The notes beneath the pieces are model-generated. The model made no database searches. It was not told the origin of the DNA and saw only the letters and a program-made list of their open reading frames with translations. The translations under genes were made by a program, and so were the position numbers. Below, in pieces: positions 28,124 through 37,200 of a stretch of DNA of 64,000 nucleotides (position 1 is the stretch's first letter; every line of letters starts with the position of its first letter). Source of the DNA: Tomocerus qinae (Eukaryota; Arthropoda; Collembola; Entomobryomorpha; Tomoceridae); NCBI GenBank assembly GCA_020055645.1, contig CM034546.1, forward strand, positions 93,992,001-94,056,000. The letters are read 5' to 3'.

Positions 28124-29047
28124 TTATTCATATACCTTTTGTAGTTCCTGTTTATAGTAACCACCCTTTAATTCTTCTCCCTCTTCATTCTTTAGATAAT
28201 ACATTGGTGGGTTAGACAATTTGATATCTCTTATATAGAATACTTTATTGTCAAAATATTTCGTATATCCTTTTTCAAATATTGTTTTTTCGCGCGCTTT
28301 TAGTACCTTATCACCTATTTTAAATTGAGGTTTAATGTTTTTAGTAACTTTTCCGTATAAATTATAACCTACATCAATTTCATTCTTCTTATTCACCTCA
28401 ACGGGTTTCATCTTTATACTTCTGTGATATGAATTATTATATAAAAACTCAAAATTTTTTAATTTGTTTATAAATCGTTTTGTATTATGCTGTGTCATAT
28501 ATCTAGATATCTTTTGACCAAGTGTTCTAAAGAATCTTTCAGCAATACTACATTTCATTGGAGAATGAACAACGAAATGATTTATATTATAATCTGCCAT
28601 CATTTTTTTCATTTTTGAGTTAATAAATTCGGTTCCCAAGTCCGATTGAAGATTTTTACATTTACGTTTGCTGCGTTTTAGAATTCTAAGAAAAGCTTTT
28701 AAAACCGTGTCTGCATTTTTATTTGGTAATGCTTCCAACCAAGCCATTTTTGAGAATACATCAATAACACATAATATGAAGTTTTTTCTATAATTTGACT
28801 TGTTCCATTTCCTAATATCTAATAAATCCATTGCCCATTGGTCATCAATTCCGTAAACTATTACGCGCCTTCTTTTAAATCTTTTTCGTGCAGGAAAATG
28901 TAATGCATAGCCAGGAATCTTTGACAGTTGTTTTTTTACTTGATCTACATTACGATATTTGGTTTTTGAACTTTTTAGAAATCCAGTAAGACTGGAATAT
29001 GCACCCGGCTTTCTTAAATTAGTATATTCTTTAGTGACGTTATCCAT
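28124..29047 (-). CDS. INT: Retroviral-type integrase of the Polinton
   Basis: 307 residues from the ATG at 29047. The rve (RNase H-fold) core spans about 60-240. Catalytic residues are D74 (QWAMDLLDI), D136 (LQSDLGTEF) and E170 (SIAERFFRTL). KNFILCVIDVFSK and the block ending FLYNNSYHRS are typical for Polinton integrases. The N-terminus (ending in a YALHFPARKRFKRR-like basic patch) is short. The C-terminal part (FKIGDKVLKAR onward, ending YKQELQKVYE) is the SH3/chromodomain-like DNA- or chromatin-binding tail. It inserts the linear element, producing the 6-bp duplication. All three acidic residues are intact. It is divergent from the plus-strand gene at 29155. Confidence 0.96.
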   Translation of the reverse strand: MDNVTKEYTNLRKPGAYSSLTGFLKSSKTKYRNVDQVKKQLSKIPGYALHFPARKRFKRRRVIVYGIDDQWAMDLLDIRKWNKSNYRKNFILCVIDVFSKMAWLEALPNKNADTVLKAFLRILKRSKRKCKNLQSDLGTEFINSKMKKMMADYNINHFVVHSPMKCSIAERFFRTLGQKISRYMTQHNTKRFINKLKNFEFLYNNSYHRSIKMKPVEVNKKNEIDVGYNLYGKVTKNIKPQFKIGDKVLKAREKTIFEKGYTKYFDNKVFYIRDIKLSNPPMYYLKNEEGEELKGGYYKQELQKVYE

Positions 29048-29154
29048 GACTGTCTGGTTTTAAACTGAATCGAAATTTTATAAACGAAACTATTTAACTT
29101 GTTCTTGCTTGATTCAATTGTCAGTCGTACTTTGACAATGAAACAGGTAACATC
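29048..29154. promoter_or_regulatory. Divergent promoter region between INT and the plus-strand capsid-associated genes
   Basis: 107 bp between two start codons facing away from each other. It must contain at least one promoter; no clear TATA box is seen. Confidence 0.4.
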
Positions 29155-29490
29155 ATGGTCAAGCGAATAAAAGCAAACTACAGGTTTCTACACAAGTACC
29201 TTCGTTGTAATAATAAATATAGAAAACAAATTCTAGCATCAGCAACACCAGATCAACTTTGTTCAATCTGTGAAGCAACACTTAATGTTTGTAACAGAAA
29301 CGTACCTATCAGTGAAAATAAAGTTAAACGTTTAAAACCTCTTCAGAGAACAATAAAAAAGATTGCATTTGATACCAAAGTTCCATTAGAAGCAAAAAGG
29401 AAAATTTTAATTCAAAGGGGAGGAGCCTTTTTACCACTAATTCTCTCGACTGTTCTTGGACTATTAGCAAAAAGATGGTTAACAAAATGA
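29155..29490 (+). CDS. Small basic protein with GG motif and hydrophobic C-terminus (111 aa)
   Basis: ATG at 29155. Very basic, with a CxxC...C triplet (CSIC...C) near residues 36-46. A conserved-looking KRKILIQRGGAFLPLILSTVLGLLAKRW ending (written here in pieces: RKILIQRGG, then AFLPLILSTVLGLL) combines a possible adenain-type GG cleavage site with an amphipathic or membrane-active helix. Proteins of this design recur in Polintons and adenovirus-like elements, where minor core or membrane-lytic proteins are matured by the protease. Exact function is unknown. It overlaps the next gene by 16 bp. Confidence 0.6.
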   Translation: MVKRIKANYRFLHKYLRCNNKYRKQILASATPDQLCSICEATLNVCNRNVPISENKVKRLKPLQRTIKKIAFDTKVPLEAKRKILIQRGGAFLPLILSTVLGLLAKRWLTK

Positions 29491-30317
29491 GATTGGTTCC
29501 CGACATGCTTTTCCAATTATTTATGAAAATGCACGATTTAAATGCAGATGACAATAAAATATTATCTAGTAAACTTCCTGATGATGCTAAATTGTTACTT
29601 TATCAAGAACAAGCACGAAATTTGGAACAGAAAAGATTGAATCAGGAAAATCGACCTCTTTTAGTCAAGAATGTAAACTCTGAGAAAAATGAAAATACTG
29701 AAACAAATGACGACCCTCAACCAAAAATCAATGAGATTGCTGATAACTTACCACCAGCTGAAATCAATGAGGAGTCTCGTCCTGTGAAATTGATTAATCG
29801 TAAAAGAAGACTAGGATCTGAGATTCAGGAAGAACCTAAGAAACGAAAAATTCAAAAAATCAAAAAGAAAAACGTAGCATTCATGACAACAGACTTTATC
29901 CTGATAATTCCCCTTTTTATGCAAAAAAATTGTCACCCGTCGAGCCTTGGTTGTTACCACAGAAACCAAAATTATTTCCTGGTCGAAAGAGGAAAACACA
30001 ATGGTGTAACAGACAATACAGAAGATGATCGATGGGAGGACTATGTTGAAAACCTTACTATTGCCGATAAAAAGAAATTAAAATTATCTTCATTAAATGA
30101 AATTGAGGGTTCAAAAGGAAGTGATAATAAATGGAAACGAAAATCTGATTCAAAAATAATGATTAATAAAAGACATAAAACAGCTGATGACAGTTTCAGT
30201 AGCAATCGTGGACGAAGATATGAACCCGTCAAAAGGATGGTCAATGAGGTCAAAGAAAATAATATTCGGCGAAGTGTGAGAACAAAAAAGCAACACGTAC
30301 CATGGCAAGCATATTGA
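29475..30317 (+). CDS. Basic hypothetical virion-associated protein (about 280 aa), possibly with a double frameshift
   Basis: The ATG at 29487 (after a TTG/GTT stretch from 29475) begins MRLVPDMLFQLF, giving about 276 residues. It is lysine/arginine/glutamate-rich, with basic clusters (KKRKIQKIKKK; RRSVRTKKQH) suited to nuclear import or DNA binding. Between about 29870 and 29990 the annotated frame looks unnatural, while another frame reads a proline-rich stretch (LYPDNSPFYAKKL, then PVEPWLLPQKP). Two compensating indels may therefore have scrambled the middle. It follows the 111-aa gene with a 4-16-bp overlap. No family recognised; AATAAA at 30362 may end the transcript. Confidence 0.55.
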   Translation: MVNKMRLVPDMLFQLFMKMHDLNADDNKILSSKLPDDAKLLLYQEQARNLEQKRLNQENRPLLVKNVNSEKNENTETNDDPQPKINEIADNLPPAEINEESRPVKLINRKRRLGSEIQEEPKKRKIQKIKKKNVAFMTTDFILIIPLFMQKNCHPSSLGCYHRNQNYFLVERGKHNGVTDNTEDDRWEDYVENLTIADKKKLKLSSLNEIEGSKGSDNKWKRKSDSKIMINKRHKTADDSFSSNRGRRYEPVKRMVNEVKENNIRRSVRTKKQHVPWQAY

Positions 30318-30462
30318 TTTTTAAAATTTATTATTTTGTATTCAATGTTTACATTTTATTAAATAAAGAACGATTAAACAAATATAACCGTTGTACAATC
30401 ATATCATTTTTTCTCATATTTTTAGTGAATCCGTGATAAATTGACATTAAATTGTAACCACA
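30318..30462. other. Convergent intergenic region with polyadenylation signal
   Basis: Separates the plus-strand basic-protein gene from the minus-strand protease gene. AATAAA at 30362-30367 is a likely poly(A) signal for the plus-strand transcript. Confidence 0.5.
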
Positions 30463-30828
30463 TTATCTTTTATAAAGGAAATGTAATACATACAAACCAC
30501 AGAGATTTGATTGCATATCTTGAAGACAAATTTTGTTTTCAACTACATTCATTTTTAACATTTTTGCAAAATGTTTAAAGTATGAGCCATAAAAGTCCAT
30601 TCCTAATCCAAATGAGTCAAAGAAATTCATAGGTCCATTTATATTTGGGATGTATATTCCAAGCCAATGTTCTCCAGGTTGATCCTTAGTTTGATTATTT
30701 ACACAGAGACATACGGGATAAGTAATTATATTTAAACTGACCAATTCGTCACATGCTAGTACACGGTACATACATTTTTTACGCTTAAACATATTTTTCA
30801 TTATTTCATAAATATCTAAAGAATTCAT
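30463..30828 (-). CDS. PRO: Adenain-like cysteine protease
   Basis: 121 residues from the ATG at 30828. Catalytic layout of the adenain/Ulp1-like Polinton protease: H54 in GEHWLGIYI, D71 in FFDSFG, Q106 as oxyanion-hole residue and C110 in QSNLCGLYVLHFL. It would cut capsid and core proteins during particle maturation. It starts five bases after the MCP stop, on the same strand, so both are probably on one transcript. The length is short compared with adenain (about 200) but within the range of compact Polinton proteases. Confidence 0.93.
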   Translation of the reverse strand: MNSLDIYEIMKNMFKRKKCMYRVLACDELVSLNIITYPVCLCVNNQTKDQPGEHWLGIYIPNINGPMNFFDSFGLGMDFYGSYFKHFAKMLKMNVVENKICLQDMQSNLCGLYVLHFLYKR

Positions 30829-30833
30829 GTTTT

Positions 30834-32160
30834 TCAAAACTCTTTAGAGTAATCTTTCTTGTGTACTTGCTTGTCCTTGTTGATGTATAGAACTGATTGA
30901 TACTCTGCATAACATATGACTGTTATACTTTCAGCAAGTGCAGTTTTAAATTGAAAATTTATTGATATATTACCATGACGAGGAGGTGAAAAGGCATCAC
31001 GAACGTGTTTAAAATCATAGACAAACAATGATGAGCATTTTTTGTACATTGCTTTAGTTATGTCAATACAAGTGTCACAGTGAGCAATACCCATATTTTC
31101 AAACATTGCCATGTAGGCTTGAGCAAAGCGGTTGTTGTCAAAGTCAAGATCCATAGCTTTTGTAACATGTTGCTCTCCATTCATCTTGACAGTTAGGTTG
31201 GACAAATTGAAATGAGTAAGTTCAAATGGGTTTTTATTGTATGCTCCATTTATCGCATCACTGCGAACCAATGCCAATACAATTCTGTCGGGTAATAGAC
31301 CTGATAAAAGTGTTTCATTAGTATGTTGTAGTTGTCCTTTAGGTATGGCATACGTTTTCATTTCATTTTCCCTTTGGGGATACACAACATCATGACCAGC
31401 ATTCCATGTCTTTATATGATTCAAAGCCAAAGATGGTAATAATGCATGTTTGGTAACAATTAATTTTGCCTCGAGGATTTCTAGTTGAGGTTTGTAATTG
31501 GTATGCTCAGTCCCCATCGAACTTATACAAAATTCATCGCTTGATCGATACATATCAATCCTTACATCAACACCTGGAACAAAAAATCTAGGTTGCATAA
31601 AAATTTCACAATGTGGTCTTATTATTGATTCAAATTCTTTTTGACTCTTCTGCAATTTGTTGACGCTTTACCCAACCGGAATTGTCTTCAGTGAATGGAT
31701 AGTAAATTTGTGTTTCAGCTTGTGTCTTTTTGTATTCTTTTCCATACGATAATAGTAGTTCTAAATAAGCTCGATAAGGATAATATGGGTTCTTGTGGGT
31801 AACTTCATTGTCTTTGTATTTTACAACAATAGAAGAGAACATTGAATGGCCAAAATTATTAACTGGACCATATGCAAACTTGGTTTGGTCAGTAATTTTT
31901 GGGAGTTTAATTGGGGGCGAATGTTTTCCATCTACAATTTTACATCTAACCAGTAATTTAGCTTCTGTAAAATCAGTATAATGAATATCATTCCCGGGAA
32001 TATAAAACGATAAAGGAGCACCTCTGTCATTTAAATTATTTTGTGAATGGTATTCAACATTGTAACTATGGGTAATTGTCATGTCATAACCACTTTCAGT
32101 AAATATATCAGTTTCAGCACGTATAAAGTTAGGTGCTTGGTTTAAAGATTGACGTGGCAT
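30834..32160 (-). pseudogene. MCP: Major capsid protein (double jelly-roll), frameshifted
   Basis: Two overlapping frames cover one MCP gene. The N-terminal part runs from ATG 32160 (MPRQSLNQAPNF) to a stop at 31630, about 176 residues. The C-terminal part is open from 31655 to the stop at 30834, about 270 residues. Combined length, about 440, is normal for a Polinton MCP. The recognisable pattern includes an N-terminal PLSFYIPG strand region and a late FNLSNLTVKMNG strand block. The frame changes near 31640 within a run of five A (minus strand, TCAAAAAG), so a 1-base homopolymer error, a real mutation or a slippage site are all possible. Role: capsid shell of the virus-like particle. Confidence 0.88.
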
Positions 32161-32165
32161 TTTTT

Positions 32166-32666
32166 TCAAAATATTGATAACCTGGCTTGATTATATTTTC
32201 GTTTTATTTTTCTTGCTTTAGTTGGGATTGAGAAAGATAATTTTCTTGACTTCCTCTTCTTTGACTGTCCACTTGTTATTGAGAGAGACGATTTTCTTGA
32301 CTTCCTCTTCCTCGAACGTCCACTGCCCGATTGATTCAAAATATCATGTCTTATGTTATTAAATGTGTTTTTAGCTGCTTGTTTTCCATGAGTTTTTATA
32401 CTCTCTCCGATATTGTGTCCATTAATAGTATCACTAGCAACGTTTTTTATTACATTTGTTGCGTGAGGTAATACATACTTTTTCGTTGTTGGAAGAATAT
32501 AGTTTCTAGCAAATGGTATTAAACGTCGAAAAAAGGAACCAAAGATTCCACCTAATCCAGATCCACGTTGACGTAGAAATGATGGTCTATAATATACTAA
32601 GCCACTTCCAATTTGAGGATGAACATAATCAAAATAATAATTTGGATTATCACTGTGTGAATACAT
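32166..32666 (-). CDS. Basic minor capsid / pVI-like protein
   Basis: 166 residues from the ATG at 32666. Tyrosine-rich start, then glycine motifs (QIGSGLVYY; RQRGSGLGGIFGSFFRRLIPF) that combine possible protease cleavage sites with an amphipathic helix. The C-terminal third is highly basic with duplicated S-x-K-K-R-K-S-R-K units. This combination resembles adenovirus pVI/pX-like membrane-lytic or DNA-binding minor capsid proteins, and its position between penton-like and MCP genes agrees. Homology is inferred from design and order, not from a catalytic signature. Confidence 0.65.
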   Translation of the reverse strand: MYSHSDNPNYYFDYVHPQIGSGLVYYRPSFLRQRGSGLGGIFGSFFRRLIPFARNYILPTTKKYVLPHATNVIKNVASDTINGHNIGESIKTHGKQAAKNTFNNIRHDILNQSGSGRSRKRKSRKSSLSITSGQSKKRKSRKLSFSIPTKARKIKRKYNQARLSIF

Positions 32667-32729
32667 TTTGAGATGTGTATTAGTCAAAGTCTAAATGGAC
32701 ACTGAAGATAATTTATAAAATGATTAATT

Positions 32730-33464
32730 TTAGTATCTTTTTCGACGAAAATGTAGTTGGGCACAAAAATTGCCAAATGTAAAAGGTAGATTTTCACCAG
32801 ATTCGGACTTGATGTACATATGAATTTTGTCAATATAGGAACTTGACAATCCAAGATATGTAGGATTGTCAATTGCTTTAGTAGTAGGTTGTCTCTCATT
32901 ACCTTCATAGTTTTCAATCAACATTAATGGCGCCAAAATATCTCCTACATACTGTGACTTTACAATGTTTGAATAGACATGTATTCGTGTTAGTCCTGTT
33001 TCAAAATATGGTGGAAATGTCGTTATAGAAATTGTTTTGAGATTCCTGGTTCCTTTATCTATCATTGGACCTCCAATTAAAACTTCTATTCTTGAATCTA
33101 ATTTGATACACGAATAGGTCCCCCAATCTAGTTCTAATTCATAAATTTGTCCATTTTTTTCATTAAATTTTATTGCGTCATACTGATTCAATTCAATCAT
33201 CAAGTCCTTAATATTGTCGATACGATTACGCGTCTTCACTTCTATGTACTTCTTGAATGCTTTATGTAAACAGGAGTATAATACATAATCTTTCGGGATA
33301 GATGGTGCACTATAAATGTATGAATATTTTGTTATAGCCACTTCGTATAAATCATCTTCCAATTCGATGGGAGTATGTAGATGATTCTTAAAATCTGATA
33401 TCGTATTGTCAGGGAAAAAATCACCAGATGCGTCACTCATTACTGTATGGTAAAAGCTATCCAT
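32730..33464 (-). CDS. mCP: Penton-like minor capsid protein (single jelly-roll)
   Basis: 244 residues from the ATG at 33464. The N-terminus follows the Polinton minor-capsid consensus: MDSFYHTVMSDASGDFFPDN, then a strand-rich block IELEDDLYEVAITKYSY. The remainder alternates short hydrophobic strands. It would form the five-fold vertices of the capsid. It is the first gene of a leftward run mCP, pVI-like, MCP, protease, with short gaps, consistent with a late structural transcription unit read from the right terminus. Confidence 0.88.
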   Translation of the reverse strand: MDSFYHTVMSDASGDFFPDNTISDFKNHLHTPIELEDDLYEVAITKYSYIYSAPSIPKDYVLYSCLHKAFKKYIEVKTRNRIDNIKDLMIELNQYDAIKFNEKNGQIYELELDWGTYSCIKLDSRIEVLIGGPMIDKGTRNLKTISITTFPPYFETGLTRIHVYSNIVKSQYVGDILAPLMLIENYEGNERQPTTKAIDNPTYLGLSSSYIDKIHMYIKSESGENLPFTFGNFCAQLHFRRKRY

Positions 33465-33812
33465 GTTGAGAGCGTGAAGTCTCAAAGTGAACTGAGTCAG
33501 TTATTTTTGGATGTGTAATAAATACTACTTTGTTTTGTACAATAGTAAATCAGGTGTAGTAGCAACCTTAATAACGTGAGAGACACTGTTACGGGAAATA
33601 TGTATTCGATTCCTGGTGCCTCCACCAAAAAGTTGCAACTACATCTGATTTTTGGTGAAATACTTTTTGTTGAGTATACACGTTTGAGTATATAGGATAT
33701 TAGGAGTATATAGATAATTTTGTGTCTGAGTATAATTACAATGTATTTTACATAATTAAGTAATTACCATATAATTAGTAAATTAATTTTTTTAAATTAA
33801 TTATAAGTAATC
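33465..33812. promoter_or_regulatory. Upstream region of the Polinton structural gene run
   Basis: 348 bp between the minor-capsid start and the right terminal repeat. AT-rich, with an A/T palindrome near 33780-33803 (AATTAATTTTTTTAAATTAA). It presumably holds the promoter for the leftward capsid genes. No protein. Confidence 0.45.
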
Positions 33813-34208
33813 GTGTCTGAGAACATAGGGATTTGAGTGTGGATAGGGAGAATGCATGTGAGGTTAAGAACATAGGGAAAAATGCATGTGGGCCGGAGTA
33901 CATAGGGAAAAATACATGTGGGCCGGAGTACATAGGGATTTACATGTGAGGTTAAGAACATAGGGATTTACATGTGAGGTTAAGAACATAGGGATTTACA
34001 TGTGAGGTTAAGAACATAGGGATTTACATGTGAGGTTAAGAACATAGGGAGAATGCATGTGAGGTTAAGAACATAGGGAAAAATGCATGTGGGCCGGAGT
34101 ACATAGGGTCAAATACATGTGGGCCTGAGTACATATACCTACCCATGTATAAGGAGTAGGGACATACCTATCCATGTTAGGGCTCTTCCCCCCCCCTTAC
34201 ATACTACT
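33813..34208 (-). repeat. Right terminal inverted repeat of the Polinton, with 28-bp minisatellite
   Basis: 396 bp. It mirrors the left end but carries about two to three more minisatellite units, so it is 77 bp longer. The inner boundary (GTGTCTGAGAACATAGGG) matches the left inner boundary with one change. Confidence 0.95.
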
Positions 34209-34214
34209 ATTATA
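34209..34214. repeat. Polinton target-site duplication ATTATA, right
   Basis: Second copy of the 6-bp duplication, directly after the right terminus. Confidence 0.95.
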
Positions 34215-37200
34215 GGCTACCTACCTAACATCACTTTCATCTTCGCAAAAATATCTTGTACGCTGTAAAAGGAATTTATTAGGTATACAGTGCAGTGCAC
34301 TTTAACCTCCAGCTATGCATGTTTAAAGCATTTTCATTACCTAGCTCTAGCAAATTGGTCTAGTAGGTATTAAGTGTCTATGGTCAGACTGAGTCAGATT
34401 CACATATAAGCATCCGCATCTGACCACGCAGATACTTCAACTAATACTTGGAATTCATCCTATATAGTAAGTAGAGTCAAGGTACGCGAATAAGCATGTT
34501 TATATATGAAAAAGATGTGCATATTATTGTTCTGAGCTTGAGACAAAGACAGAAGTGTACCTACTTGCAGTGAGCATATCTTACCTTTATGCATAGAAAA
34601 GGCACAAAGGCATGGCAATTTTAGGTACTTACACAAGAATTAGCGTGCAGGTGCTCGTCGGTGTAATATTTAAATATCAATATAAATGCACTCAATAAAG
34701 TTGTGCAACAACGAGGAAACTGAAGTATAAAATTTACTCATTATTGCAAGGTTTAAATCATTACGAATCAAAAAATAAAGGTGCAATGGTTTACAATCTT
34801 TGTGATTTAAAAGTGCAGGTAAAATTTGAAGCTCTCTAGCATAATAGCTGTAGACTTTCTCATAACATTGTCTCGGAATTTCATATTAAGTAATCACTGA
34901 GATATTTAAAATAATTTGGGTTAACAATTTGATTATTGTGATGATAAGTGCAAAATGTTGCATGTTCAAGGAATAAAAGGATTTAAGAGAGATTTTCTAA
35001 GGATTTGGGGGAAATCATCTCGTGTTCATAAAAAATTACTTGAAACCCAAAGATAGGTTTTTAAATAATCTACTATTGTATTTTTAAGCCTTAAATATTC
35101 AGATTTTTGCTGCTAAATAAATTTTCCAGCAAAACTAAATTAACCTGTAGGTCATGTATGTAAGTATAATAAAGTATTTTTTGGTGTGTAAAGTGCTGAC
35201 GTAAGTAATTTGTCGTTAACAGCTGTATTATATTAACCTGAAAGCGTCAATACAAGCCGAAGTAAAGGTAGACACAAAAGTAAATAGCTTTAGCAACAAG
35301 TAACGTGAGACAGACATGGATGTGATATCTAAAGCTGGTGCACATACATTATAATGATTTACCTTTTCTTAAGTTGTAGTAATGCAGTGTAAAGAAGAGA
35401 CTCGAGTATAAGAGAGGACAGGTAGGGCAACCCTCTTTGATGCGAATTCCCATAGCCAAGTCCACCCGATAGAGCTAGAAGAGTCAAGACACCCCTAGCT
35501 TACTGAAAGTTACTTGCCTCCTGTACTACCTTATCTGTACCTGTATTCTTTATGCATTGAAATACATTCTGCTCATTTAACTCTAAGTAAGTTGTATGGA
35601 GTGTATAGTTAGTGGATGATGTTATGTTACAATTTGCATTGGGAAGGATATGGGCTGGTTGTTGCTAAGAAATGAGTAAGTAATGAATGTGAATGTGAAT
35701 GAAATCCAGTCTCACGCTGGTACTGCTAAGCAAAGCACATCTAGCTAGTCTCGCTGCTGGCCTAGGCAATTTCCATTGAATTGCAATTGTGTTTTTGTGT
35801 GTTGCATTGCATTTTAACTACTAAACTGTAACAGTACAGGTAGATCGATTGTAGTCGGTAAGTAGGTAGTCAGAGAGCAGATTATTAGAACAACACAAAT
35901 AACTCTCTACTACATTACGTACACTTTACATTACAATTACTTTACATTTACAGTCTACTTCAAAATTCAGTAGAACAACAGTGTGTACACGATATAACAC
36001 AGCTTCAGTTTTCCAGTTTGGAAGAGACATTTAAAAAACCGTTTTGTGAGAAGTTCACAGTGAGTTTTTTCTACTCCCAGTGACCAGATTGAGTAAGAGG
36101 ACGAAAAAAGACAGCCGAGCTAGCTATCAGCAGCAGAAATTCAAAAAATCACAACATAACACCGTTACCGAGGTTAGCCTTTAATTACTAGCTGAACAGT
36201 GCTTATTTACTGCATGTGTATAAAAGTGCCCTTCTGCACGAGATCATTCCTTTGCAGCTGAATTGTTAGGTTATGTATGTATACAAATACGTACACACTT
36301 GCATGTAAATGCAACGTGAGACAACCTTACTAACGATGCATACAACTTTGTTTGCATAGATACGAAAGTATAGAATTGAATTGTACACCAACACTTTGCA
36401 ATGCACTAAGCTATAAACTACTACATAACCAAAACAAAGACGAAACGTTTGTCGCCTACTCTTAAGTATAGAACTTATGGGGATTTAAAGCTTATTTCTT
36501 ACAATAGCAAAGCAACCATGCAGGTTGGAAACTAGTAAAAGTATTGTCTAGCATTTGAATACAATTTACTATCTACATTGGAGATCAAAAATTCTACAAA
36601 GGAAATAGTTACTAACTCGATTTTTACTAGTAATTATTCGTATCGTTAAATTAAATTACAGAGTAATTATCGGTAATTATTACACACGAGTGTGCATATG
36701 GCTCTCGCAGATTCAATTCTGCCAACATTGACTAACGGAAGTGACAATATAGCCTAAACGGACTTGACAGTGTAGGGCAAGACAGAAAAAGAGTGAAAAG
36801 CTCAGCTTATGGAAAGAGACCACAAAAAACTACATTGGACAGAACTGGAAGTCAGTTCAAAATACAAGTCAAGTGAAAAAGACGGAAGTCCATTTCACTT
36901 ATTGAGCTCAATTGCATGATCACATGAACATGAACGCTCGACTTTGTTAATATCAACATTGAAAAGTCAGGAGTAGTGGAACTTGATACTACTTGTTGGT
37001 TCTTGTTCATTAGAAATAATTTCCAGCACTTTCAATAGACTCATTGAGATCAAATCCCTTGTGGACTTACTTATTACGTACATAGACAATAACGATAGTT
37101 ACATTACGGAATTGGCTACACTTCACCACTTTACACTAGTACGGAACGGCACAGACAATACAAATCAACAGGAACAAACGAAACAAAAGGGTGACAATGA

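Larger units (their letters stand above)
17206..34208. mobile_element. Polinton/Maverick (virus-like self-synthesising transposon), 17.0 kb
   Basis: The boundaries are exact: ATTATA at 17200-17205 and again at 34209-34214 is the 6-bp duplication typical of Polintons. The two ends are inverted repeats starting 5'-AGTAGTATGTAAGG, with the AG start usual for the group. Inside are the hallmark genes POLB, packaging ATPase, INT, adenain-like protease, MCP and penton-like minor capsid, plus accessory genes. Length is in the usual 15-20 kb range. ATPase and MCP each contain a frameshift, so this copy is probably not virion-competent as read, unless those are assembly errors. Confidence 0.98.

Noticed and set aside
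33580-33625. tRNA-like 3' segment (TTCGATTCCTGG followed by a CCTCCACCA ending)
   Set aside because: No matching acceptor or anticodon arm upstream, and the T-arm would need a 12-base loop. Probably chance.
17200-34214. The G/C runs and minisatellites at the Polinton ends as telomere-like sequence
   Set aside because: The perfect 6-bp duplication and AG starts show they are terminal repeats of an integrated element.
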